Shown here: positions 8,472-15,149 of the stretch, in pieces
Layout: each line of letters opens with the position of its first letter
Numbering within the stretch: the stretch's first letter is position 1
Assembly: GCA_021780095.1 (NCBI GenBank)
Contig: JAJXZK010000042.1
Location: 1 to 18,149, forward strand
Reading direction: 5' to 3'
DNA from: Acidobacteriota bacterium
GTDB lineage: Bacteria > Acidobacteriota > Terriglobia > Terriglobales > Acidobacteriaceae
Length of the DNA: 18,149 bases
Program-made: the position numbers and the translations under genes
The notes under the pieces: model-generated
What the model saw: the letters and a program-made list of their open reading frames with translations, nothing else
Told to the model about the DNA's origin: nothing
The model's database searches: none

Positions 8472-8932
8472 GCTGCCTCATTCCAGTCCGAAGCCATTGC
8501 AGGCGGCGGACTCGGGGTATGGTGAGGCAGATTTCTGCGCGCTACTGCGTACCGAGCGCGGCGACCGGGACTAGTGCGGTTGAATCGAGGAATTGTTCTG
8601 AAGACGCGGCGGACGTGAAACTTGCTTTTGGCCAAAATGGAGATGTCCCGCGGAGGCGGGATGGCGGTGGAAGCGAAGAATCCTGACTGCGACGTGAAAG
8701 AACGGCACGCAAGGACTTTGTGGCCACTGCTTCCCTGTTGTAGGGTGGGGCCGTTTCCAGTCCAATTGCGGTAACTGCGTGCATTCGATCGAACCTGCCT
8801 GGTCTCGGTTGGAATCTGCCTGACCGAGAAAAAATTCTTAATCACACCCATGCCACCGGACGTTCCGATGCAGCGAGCGGATGCGTACATCTAAGCCCTC
8901 CAACGCGGCCTGCGGATGCGCCAGAGGTGGTG
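8472..8932 (-). other. 461-base gene-free leader between rodA and the RNase gene
   Basis: I see no credible gene here: the one open frame covering it (140 codons from 8890) lacks any domain-like composition and overlaps the RNase start. Two hairpins can be drawn: TCCCGC/GCGGGA with a 4-base loop (8646-8661), about 175 bases before the RNase start, and TCTCGGT/ACCGAGA with a 13-base loop (8803-8829), preceded on the minus strand by six T. The tail follows the wrong side for a minus-strand terminator. The stretch probably contains the RNase promoter and a long 5' leader, but I cannot point to convincing -35/-10 boxes. Confidence 0.4.
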
Positions 8933-10027
8933 CTAATTGACAAAGCGGCTCATGCGGATGTTCATGACGATGCCAAGGGCCAGGAACGTAAATAATACCG
9001 ACGAGCCACCATAACTCATTAAGGGCAACGGAATTCCGGTGACCGGCATAAAGCCAATGACCATGCCCACATTGACCGCGATCTGAAAAATCAGGACGGC
9101 CACGACCCCCATGATAATCAACGTGCCGGGCAGGTCAGCGGCGGTTTGAGCGTTTTGGACCAAACGCATCAACAACAAGAAGTATAGCAGCAGGACGAAG
9201 ATAGCTCCCGCCAAACCGTGCTCTTCACAGAACGCGGCAAAGATGAAATCCGTATAGGGAATGGGGAGGAAGTCGCCCTGGGTCTGAGTTCCCTTCTCCG
9301 CGCCTTGTCCCCAGATACCGCCGGAACCGACGGCAATTAAGGATTGGCGAATCTGATAGCCACTGCCGCGTGGATCGTTATCGGGCGACATGAAGCTGGT
9401 GAGGCGCTGCTTCTGGTAGGGCTTGAGCACCTTGTACCAGGCGGGCACCAGGGCCAACGAGGCCACGATGCAGAGGATGGCCGCGTGCTTAAAGCGGATG
9501 CCGCCCAAAAACAATCCGACCAGCAGCACGGGAGCGTAGGTGAGGGACGTTCCAAGATCGGGCTGCTTGAGCACCAGGAGCATGGGAATACCGACGATGG
9601 CCATGGCCTTGAAGATGTCTTTCCAAGTGAGGTCACGGCCGCTGAGATTGGTGAAGAATCGGGCGAGAACGACGATCAGGATGAGCTTGACCCACTCCGA
9701 TGGCTGAAAATGAATGCCACCGGGCAGGTGAATCCAACGGCGCGCGCCCAAGACCTTGGTGCCTACCGCCAGCACGGCTACCAGCGAGACCAGGCAGAAT
9801 CCATAGGCCCAGACCGCGATGTCGAGCAGGATGTGATAGTCGATGAGCGAAAAAATGAACATGCAGGCGAAGCCACCGGCCAGCCAGAGCATCTGTTTTT
9901 CATCGAAGTGGACAAATTTTGTGTGCAGGGTCGCGCTATAGATCTCCAGGACGCTGATCACCGACAACGCGACGACAAAAGCCATGAGGGTCCAGTCGAA
10001 ATCGCGATAGGAAAGGAATCTACGCAT
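8933..10027 (-). CDS. rodA: RodA, SEDS-family peptidoglycan glycosyltransferase
   Basis: RodA polymerises lipid II into glycan strands as part of the rod complex, paired with the PBP2 transpeptidase encoded just upstream. The 364-residue protein has about ten membrane helices (for example 15-30, 46-61, 70-90, 113-125, 141-153, 164-176, 181-198, 271-289, 300-322, 340-356), QPDLGTS (155-161), the large periplasmic loop with PYTDF containing the family's essential Asp (Asp260), and the SEDS signature around GFMPVTGIPLPLMSYGGSS (325-343). Its length matches E. coli RodA (370). I start at ATG 10027, giving the usual MRRFLSYRDFDW; an upstream in-frame ATG at 10081 would translate part of the palindromic repeat. 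No good Shine-Dalgarno precedes 10027, so coupling or read-through from mrdA is likely. The 126-base gap to mrdA is mostly filled by a repeat copy. Confidence 0.96.
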   Translation of the reverse strand: MRRFLSYRDFDWTLMAFVVALSVISVLEIYSATLHTKFVHFDEKQMLWLAGGFACMFIFSLIDYHILLDIAVWAYGFCLVSLVAVLAVGTKVLGARRWIHLPGGIHFQPSEWVKLILIVVLARFFTNLSGRDLTWKDIFKAMAIVGIPMLLVLKQPDLGTSLTYAPVLLVGLFLGGIRFKHAAILCIVASLALVPAWYKVLKPYQKQRLTSFMSPDNDPRGSGYQIRQSLIAVGSGGIWGQGAEKGTQTQGDFLPIPYTDFIFAAFCEEHGLAGAIFVLLLYFLLLMRLVQNAQTAADLPGTLIIMGVVAVLIFQIAVNVGMVIGFMPVTGIPLPLMSYGGSSVLFTFLALGIVMNIRMSRFVN

Positions 10028-10066
10028 AGCTAGAGGAGTCCCTCGGTCGGACGTAGTGCAAGAAAC

Positions 10067-10130
10067 AGCAGGTCCCTCCACTTCGGTCGTGTCGCCGAGG
10101 GGACCGGATCGACCTCCGGTCGGGATGACA
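10067..10130 (+). repeat. Dispersed palindromic repeat, copy A (mrdA-rodA gap)
   Basis: The 64-base element begins AGCAGGTCCCTC and ends TCGGGATGACA, the same terminal blocks as the copies at 14556-14596 (same orientation) and 14197-14255 (inverted). The centre differs and can fold: GGTCCC pairs with GGGACC, and CCGGA with TCCGG. It sits wholly in the mrdA-rodA intergenic gap, so it will be present in the shared mRNA as a structured segment. A weaker fragment (GTCCCTCGGTCGGAC) lies at about 10038-10052. Confidence 0.8.
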
Positions 10131-10153
10131 AGCTTTGTCTTTCGTCATCGAGA

Positions 10154-12307
10154 TCACTTGCGCCGTCCGATATCGGACGGCGTTGGCGGCGCGAGCAAGA
10201 ATGTGCCGGCTTGCAGGGTACCGCCTCTGGGCAGTGGGAATGCTGCGGTGATGCGCTCGGGAAGTTGCTTCGCGTCCGTGTCCGCCGGATGGGCGGCGCT
10301 CGCGGTCCAAAGTGCGGCCATTTCTGTTGGAGCAGTGGGCGCGATAGGAGGATGCTGCAGCTTACCAATCGATTTTGGCTTGGCGGGGTCTGGTGCGGCC
10401 TTGTCTTTTTCGGTTGCTGGAACTGCAGCAGGCGTGCCGGGCTCGGGACTATTTTTGGCGGCGACTTGCATCAGGTTGTGGTCGCGAATGCGCTCTTTGT
10501 CGACATAGGCCTCGATGACGCGGGCGGCAAGACGTGCGCTGAAATATCCTTCGGACCCATTCTGCCACATGACGACAACGGCAATCTCCGGATTTCTTCG
10601 GGGCGACATGCCGACAAACCATGCCGTATCGTTCAGCTTTGCGCCGCCGCCAACAGACGCCTTATACGCGTTACTGACGATCTGGGCGCTACCGGTTTTT
10701 CCGGCAAAGTCGATACCCTCCAAATGGGCGAAGCCGGCGGTTCCGGCAAAAGTGAGGACCTGGGACATGGCGTCGGTCACAGTTTGCCAGTTGGCGGGAT
10801 CGACATGAACGTATTGATCGCCAGAACCGGGAAACTGATCCTTGTAATAGTCCTTCAAATCTGCAGGAACTTCATTTGGGAAGACGACGTGGGGCCGCTT
10901 GAGCACCCCGCCAGATCCGATGCCTGCAATGGCGCGGATGAGTTGGATGGGAGTGACGGCCAGCGCACCCTGACCGATGCCGACAGAGATGGTTTCGCCG
11001 GCGAACCACTTCTGATGGTAATTGCGCATTTTCCAATCCGGCGAGGGTACGATGCCCGCGGCTTCATTCGGCAGATCGACGCCAGTCTTCTGGCCCAGGC
11101 CGAACATGTGCGCCCATTTCGCGATCATGTCGATGCCCATCTTCTCCGCGAGCGTGTAAAAGAAAACGTCGCAGGACTGGTAGATGCCCTTGGTAATGTC
11201 GGTAATGCCGTGGGACTGGTGGCGAGCCGTAATCCAGCACTTGAAATAGCGGCCGTAGAAAACGGCGCCGCCATGACAGTCAACCTTCAAATTTTCCGCG
11301 ATGCCTTCCTGCAGGCCGGCGATGGCTTCAATAATCTTGAAGGTCGAACCGGGCGCCAGCTGGGCCTGGATGGCCTTGTTCATCAGTGGATGGTCAGGGT
11401 CTGTGATGAGTTTGTTCCACTCGTCACGATGGATGCGGATAGCGAACTGATTGGGATCGAAGGTTGGATGGCTGACCATTGCCAAGACTTCGCCGGTGCG
11501 AGGGTCGATGGCGACAATGGCGCCCTGGCGCGGACCCAGGGCCTCTTCAGCCGCTTTCTGCACATCGAGATCGATGGTCAGCTTGATGGATTTTCCCGGC
11601 GTTGCGGGTTCGATGCCGAGCGCGCCGAGCTCGCGGCCATGACTGTCGACGATGACGTCACGTGAACCGTCCTGACCGCGCAGGACGGGGTCGTAGGACT
11701 CCTCAACACCGGAGCGGCCGACAACGTCGCCGGGCTGATAGAAAGCATAGCGAGGGTCGTCGAGCATGTCTTCTGAGACTTCGCCAACGTAGCCAATCAG
11801 GTGGGCGGCAAAGCCATTGCTGGGATAGAGTCGCCGCTGCTCCTCAATGGTTTCCAGCTCGGGAAGCTCGTTGGCATGGGCGGCGATGAAGGCCTGGTCG
11901 TCCGGGGTAATGTCCTGCTGCAGCGGGATGGGTTGGTATTTCGGCTGATGGCGATAGCGCAGGATGATGGCTTTCAGCTGATCGACCTGCATGTGTAAGC
12001 CGTCGGCGATGAAAGGCAAATCGGCGTCGAGGTTGCGAGCCTGCTCCGGAACCAGGAAGCAGGTGACGGAGGGATAATTGTCGACCAGCAGGCGACCATC
12101 GCGATCGTAGATTTTTCCGCGCGGGGCGAGGATGGGAACTTTGCGAATGCGGTTGGCTTGCGCGAGTGCACGATAATTTTGCGCGCCCAGCACCTGCAGC
12201 CGCCACAGGCCGGAGACAAGAATCACCAGGATCGCCGCGATGACATATTGCATTACCGTCAGCTTGAACGATGGAATTCTGTCGTCTTTGTGATATGTAC
12301 CAGCCAT
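10154..12307 (-). CDS. mrdA: Penicillin-binding protein 2 (peptidoglycan DD-transpeptidase MrdA)
   Basis: PBP2 cross-links peptidoglycan in the periplasm during cell elongation and works with RodA. The 717-residue protein has one N-terminal membrane anchor (18-38), the pedestal/dimerisation part (about 45-240, with VGRSGVEESYD at 196-206) and a transpeptidase domain with STFK (nucleophile Ser321), SCD (378-380, the SxD variant usual in PBP2) and KTG (537-539). The enzyme proper ends near 610. The remaining 105 or so residues are Pro/Ala-rich and unrelated to E. coli PBP2 (633 residues), so this is a lineage-specific periplasmic tail. ATG 12307 is preceded by GAGG at 12 bases. mreD ends 39 bases upstream, so the two are surely cotranscribed. 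A 22-bp perfect palindrome spans codons close to the stop. Confidence 0.97.
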   Translation of the reverse strand: MAGTYHKDDRIPSFKLTVMQYVIAAILVILVSGLWRLQVLGAQNYRALAQANRIRKVPILAPRGKIYDRDGRLLVDNYPSVTCFLVPEQARNLDADLPFIADGLHMQVDQLKAIILRYRHQPKYQPIPLQQDITPDDQAFIAAHANELPELETIEEQRRLYPSNGFAAHLIGYVGEVSEDMLDDPRYAFYQPGDVVGRSGVEESYDPVLRGQDGSRDVIVDSHGRELGALGIEPATPGKSIKLTIDLDVQKAAEEALGPRQGAIVAIDPRTGEVLAMVSHPTFDPNQFAIRIHRDEWNKLITDPDHPLMNKAIQAQLAPGSTFKIIEAIAGLQEGIAENLKVDCHGGAVFYGRYFKCWITARHQSHGITDITKGIYQSCDVFFYTLAEKMGIDMIAKWAHMFGLGQKTGVDLPNEAAGIVPSPDWKMRNYHQKWFAGETISVGIGQGALAVTPIQLIRAIAGIGSGGVLKRPHVVFPNEVPADLKDYYKDQFPGSGDQYVHVDPANWQTVTDAMSQVLTFAGTAGFAHLEGIDFAGKTGSAQIVSNAYKASVGGGAKLNDTAWFVGMSPRRNPEIAVVVMWQNGSEGYFSARLAARVIEAYVDKERIRDHNLMQVAAKNSPEPGTPAAVPATEKDKAAPDPAKPKSIGKLQHPPIAPTAPTEMAALWTASAAHPADTDAKQLPERITAAFPLPRGGTLQAGTFLLAPPTPSDIGRRK
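10161..10182 (-). repeat. Perfect 22-bp palindrome in the last codons of mrdA
   Basis: CGCCGTCCGAT is followed immediately by its exact reverse complement, so the RNA can fold an 8-9 bp GC-rich stem with a minimal loop. It encodes PSDIGRR just before the TGA at 10154-10156. No U-run follows on the minus strand, so it is not a simple terminator; it may stabilise the 3' end of a processed mrdA mRNA or be a protein-binding site. Confidence 0.7.
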
Positions 12308-12346
12308 GGGGAAGGGTTACCTCTAGAATACTCCCGATTCGCTATG

Positions 12347-12868
12347 TTATTCGCGCTGGCGAAGGCGGTCGAATAGTGCAAAAAGGACTACCCCTACCAG
12401 CGCGTTGACGAGGGCGCGAATCAGGTCGTGCAGGCCATACCACTGCTCATGAACGCCGATCAGGCGGCGCAAAATCAACACATGCAAGGTACTGGCAAGC
12501 AGGATGAAACTGAAATTCATAATCAGACGGGTGCCGGGGTTATCGACATCGATGCGCAGGCCGATGGAGGCCGCGAGATAGCCGAGAATGCAGTCGATGA
12601 TGCCATTGATGCCGAGGGGCAGGTGCGTCATGGCGTCCTGAATGATGCCGATGACGAGGCCCAGAAACGTGCCGCCGATGGGATTACGCCGCGAAACGGA
12701 AAAATAAATGACGACCAGAACAGGCAGATTCAGAATGTTGAAGGACGGAAAGCGCAGCGGCAGGTAGACCTGCAAAAAGATGGCAATCAGAGGAACGAGA
12801 ATCAGGACGACAGGATGGAAGCGGTGTTCCTCCATCTCTCGACGCGAACGCTGGGTCAGGATGGCCAT
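12347..12868 (-). CDS. mreD: Rod shape-determining protein MreD
   Basis: MreD is the polytopic membrane subunit that joins MreC and PBP2 in the rod complex. This 173-residue protein has about five helices (for example 20-37, 47-58, 66-78, 88-103, 113-131, 149-164) and the conserved GxxxGxxQD segment followed by PLGINGI (about 68-90) typical of MreD. Start choice: ATG 12868 lies three bases beyond the mreC stop, with GAGGAG 14 bases upstream. An in-frame TTG at 12874 overlaps the mreC stop as TTGA and has GAGGAG at an ideal 8 bases, so initiation at TTG with translational coupling is a real alternative adding two residues. mrdA begins 39 bases downstream. Confidence 0.93.
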   Translation of the reverse strand: MAILTQRSRREMEEHRFHPVVLILVPLIAIFLQVYLPLRFPSFNILNLPVLVVIYFSVSRRNPIGGTFLGLVIGIIQDAMTHLPLGINGIIDCILGYLAASIGLRIDVDNPGTRLIMNFSFILLASTLHVLILRRLIGVHEQWYGLHDLIRALVNALVGVVLFALFDRLRQRE

Positions 12869-12870
12869 GG

Positions 12871-14178
12871 TCAATTCTGCGGCTCCTCACCAGTGGCGGG
12901 CTGGGTGGGGGCGCCAGGTTGCTGTATCTTTTTCGGATGTTCGGTCGCGGTTGCCGGCGCGGCGGAGCTCACGTGCGTGGCCGGCTTCGGATGTTCGGTG
13001 GCCGGCTTGGACTGGAGCGTCGCGGGCTTGGCCGGCGATGGGGCTGGCGTGTTCGCGTGTCCCGCGGCGGCGGGAGGCGCCTGCGCGGGATACACCTGGG
13101 CGGGGTACGTGGCTCCCGGAGTCAGTGACGAAGCCGGGGGAGTCGCATCTGGAGTGAACTGATCCGGATGCAGTGAGGCCGGGGGACGAACCGGAGGAGG
13201 CGGCGAATTGGCATTGATGGGTTTGCCATCCGGACCTACGTTTGCGGGCGGCGGCACGCTGGGGAGGCGCTGCGCCAGAATGTCGGCGGCCTTTTGCTCA
13301 CTGGTGGCAATATCCTGCTGCATGCTGGCAGGCATGGTGTTCTGGGTTTGCGTGATGACCAGTACTTCATCCAGCCGCGATAAATTGACGGCGGGACGAA
13401 CCAGAACGGCGACGTAGGGATTGCGCTCCGGATCATTGACCACGCGCTCTACATTGCCGACGGGCAGGCCGGAGGGATAGACGCTATCGCCGCCACTCGT
13501 GACAACCTGTTCGCCGGTTTGAATGCGTTCATCCGGAAGGATGTCGATGATTTCCGTTTGACCGGCAGAGTTGCCGCGCAGAATGCCGCGCAAGCGCGTC
13601 TGGGTGAGGACAATGCCGAGGCCGCTGGTCTGGTCGTTAATTTCGAGGACCTGTGCAGTGCTGGAAAACACATCGCGCACCTTGCCAACTACGCCGTCGG
13701 GGGTGATAACGGGCATATCTGTTTTGAGGCCGTCTTTCGACCCTTTATCGATGACCAGCACGCGCGACAATTCAGTCCCGCTGGTGCCGATGATATGAGC
13801 CGCGACAGTTTTGGCGATGTACTGCTGCTGAAAACCAAACAATTTCTGCAGGCGCAATCCATCGCGAGCATCGACGGCAAGAGAGGACTGCTCGAGGCGC
13901 ATGCGATCCAGTTCCGACTGCAGTTCCTGATTCTGCTGGCGGACGTGACGCAGATCGACATAGTTGTGCCAGGTGTGGCTGACGCCGTGGCCCATGGAAA
14001 GAAATACGCGCTCAAACGGAGAATAGGCGGTGACCACCCAATAGCGGATGAGACGGGTTTGCTTTCCATCCTGGCCGGTGTTGGGGCGGCGGACCTGCAC
14101 GGCAAGGCCGAGCAACTGTGCCAGCACGATCGCCAGCAGGACGAGTGGATTTCGGTAGCGGCTGAGAAAAGATTCCAT
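12871..14178 (-). CDS. mreC: Rod shape-determining protein MreC with long Pro/Ala tail
   Basis: MreC is the periplasmic bitopic scaffold that binds and activates PBP2. The 435-residue protein has an N-terminal membrane helix (11-28), a coiled-coil (about 73-115), and the two beta-barrel subdomains of MreC (about 120-280, with VIDKGSKDGLK at 142-152 and VVTSGGDSVYPSGLPVG at 225-241). After about 305 comes a 130-residue Pro/Ala/Thr-rich tail with reiterated KPAT and TEHPK words, absent from E. coli MreC. I start at ATG 14178, which gives MESFLSRYRNP; GAGG stands 5 bases upstream and overlaps the stop codon of the GIY-YIG gene, so translation is probably coupled to it. A longer in-frame start at 14202 would lie in the repeat-derived DNA. 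Its last bases overlap the mreD start region. Confidence 0.96.
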   Translation of the reverse strand: MESFLSRYRNPLVLLAIVLAQLLGLAVQVRRPNTGQDGKQTRLIRYWVVTAYSPFERVFLSMGHGVSHTWHNYVDLRHVRQQNQELQSELDRMRLEQSSLAVDARDGLRLQKLFGFQQQYIAKTVAAHIIGTSGTELSRVLVIDKGSKDGLKTDMPVITPDGVVGKVRDVFSSTAQVLEINDQTSGLGIVLTQTRLRGILRGNSAGQTEIIDILPDERIQTGEQVVTSGGDSVYPSGLPVGNVERVVNDPERNPYVAVLVRPAVNLSRLDEVLVITQTQNTMPASMQQDIATSEQKAADILAQRLPSVPPPANVGPDGKPINANSPPPPVRPPASLHPDQFTPDATPPASSLTPGATYPAQVYPAQAPPAAAGHANTPAPSPAKPATLQSKPATEHPKPATHVSSAAPATATEHPKKIQQPGAPTQPATGEEPQN

Positions 14179-14185
14179 TGGGGCC

Positions 14186-14548
14186 TCAAATATTTTTGTC
14201 ATCCCGAGCGAAGTCCGCGTCGCTTCGGCGACCGGACGCAGTCGAGGGACCTGCTTTTTGAGGCCATTCTTCGCTCAGATCCGCCCATAGCTCATTTTCC
14301 TGTTCAATAAGGTTGATCTTCTTGGCACGCGACCATCTTTTGAGTTGCTTTTCGCGGTCAATAGCACGCGTGACAGTGAAATACGTCTCAAACCATACCA
14401 GCCGATGACAGCGATAGGTTCGTGTAAAGCCCGGGAAGGTACCGGCCTGGTGTTCCCAAACGCGACGGCGCAAATCCCTAGTGATCCCGATGTAAATGGT
14501 GCGCGATCGGCTGGCAATTATGTAAACGAAGTAGGTGTGTTCACGCAC
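14186..14548 (-). CDS. GIY-YIG domain endonuclease (UPF0213/YhbQ-like), inserted in the mre operon
   Basis: This is a small single-domain GIY-YIG protein of the YhbQ/UPF0213 type, a family related to the nuclease domains of UvrC and homing endonucleases; most members have no proven role. Visible are the GIY-like VYII (8-11), YIGIT (19-23), DLRRRVWEH (25-33, the Arg of the active site) and REKQLKRW (65-72, with metal-binding Glu66). The normal family end, DLSEEW, falls at 90-95. The last 25 residues are read from the palindromic repeat at 14197-14255. The start is GTG 14548, four codon-lengths or less from the second, inverted repeat (14556-14596), whose GAGGG provides the only Shine-Dalgarno-like bases, 13 away. 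Gene plus repeats thus look like one unit lodged between the 142-residue membrane protein gene and mreC. Confidence 0.88.
   Translation of the reverse strand: MREHTYFVYIIASRSRTIYIGITRDLRRRVWEHQAGTFPGFTRTYRCHRLVWFETYFTVTRAIDREKQLKRWSRAKKINLIEQENELWADLSEEWPQKAGPSTASGRRSDADFARDDKNI
14197..14255 (-). repeat. Dispersed palindromic repeat, copy B (inverted)
   Basis: Read on the plus strand it starts TGTCATCCCGAGCGAAG and ends GTCGAGGGACCTGCT, the reverse complement of the terminal blocks of copies A and C. The centre folds as GTCCG(C)GTCGC-TTCG-GCGACCGGAC, a stem with a single bulge and a UUCG-type tetraloop (14213-14236). It lies inside the 3' end of the GIY-YIG frame and ends 18 bases before the mreC start codon. 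Confidence 0.88.
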
Positions 14549-14555
14549 GGTTAAA

Positions 14556-14596
14556 AGCAGGTCCCTCGACTACGCTGCGCTTCGCTCGGGATGACA
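14556..14596 (+). repeat. Dispersed palindromic repeat, copy C
   Basis: The 41-base element begins AGCAGGTCCCTCGAC and ends TTCGCTCGGGATGACA. It is in the same orientation as copy A and inverted relative to copy B, so B and C bracket the GIY-YIG gene as inverted repeats of about 15-16 matching bases at each end. It lies in the 101-base gap between the nuclease start and the stop of the 142-residue gene. Confidence 0.88.
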
Positions 14597-14649
14597 GATT
14601 TCTGCAATACCTAATTCACTTCAAACACCGCCTGTTTGGAAACAGCTAC

Positions 14650-15078
14650 CTACTTTTTTTCGTCACTGACAATCGTGAGGATGTCCGCTGTTTGCTCGGT
14701 GTCAACCTGTTCCCACGGCTGGTATACCAGAGCATCACCTTCATTGCGCATCAGACCTCCGGCAATACTTTTGCCGACTAAGGATGGAATATAGGTGCAT
14801 CCATCGCCCATGGGTTGGCCTGAAGTGTAAATACCACTCAGCCAAGTTAATGTGTCCTGGCATTTAACCAAATAACGGCGCCCTGAGTGCTCAATTACAA
14901 AATACTTTCCTCCTACGTGCCTCTTGATGAAATACGCATCTCGCAATCCATGCGGGAAGAAATTCACATCTGGAACATCATAGTGATCGTTCCAGATTAA
15001 GAACGCATTCAGGGCGAGTGAGAGCAGCAATATCACCCCGAAAATTGCGCGTTGATGCGAGCCGGTCTTCGCTTCCAC
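14650..15078 (-). CDS. Membrane-anchored protein of unknown function
   Basis: I do not recognise this 142-residue protein. It has a short basic N-terminus, one membrane helix or uncleaved signal anchor (about 11-28) and a soluble part of about 110 residues with mixed alpha/beta composition, including YFVIEHSGRRYLVKC (59-73), a second Cys at 94 and an acidic C-terminus. The two cysteines could form a periplasmic disulfide. The start is GTG 15078, with GGAG 10 bases upstream; no better in-frame start exists. It lies 71 bases after mreB and 101 bases before the nuclease, on the same strand, so it is expressed with the rod-shape genes if they form one operon. AT content is higher than in its neighbours, which, with the flanking nuclease unit, may indicate acquired DNA. 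A role in cell shape is only a guess from position. Confidence 0.7.
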   Translation of the reverse strand: MEAKTGSHQRAIFGVILLLSLALNAFLIWNDHYDVPDVNFFPHGLRDAYFIKRHVGGKYFVIEHSGRRYLVKCQDTLTWLSGIYTSGQPMGDGCTYIPSLVGKSIAGGLMRNEGDALVYQPWEQVDTEQTADILTIVSDEKK

Positions 15079-15149
15079 CTTTAGAACACTCCATTTCTAG
15101 TGGAATCAAATAACTCTTTAGTGGGACCCGCTTGCAGAACGCGAAACAG

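Noticed and set aside
5370..8525. Long plus-strand open frames (about 400 codons each) opposite the RNase gene
   Set aside because: Mirror frames of the RNase and its low-complexity insert; no domain or ribosome site supports them.
8468..8890. 140-codon minus-strand frame between rodA and the RNase gene
   Set aside because: No ribosome site, no domain-like sequence, and it overlaps the RNase start; more likely an untranslated leader.
10211..11665. 484-codon plus-strand open frame antisense to mrdA
   Set aside because: A GC-rich shadow of a clearly conserved PBP2 gene, with no recognisable motif of its own.
14632..14645. CTGTTT/AAACAG hairpin near a T-run
   Set aside because: The T-run at 14654-14660 follows on the plus strand, where no gene ends; on the minus strand no U-run follows, so it is not a terminator for the 142-residue gene.
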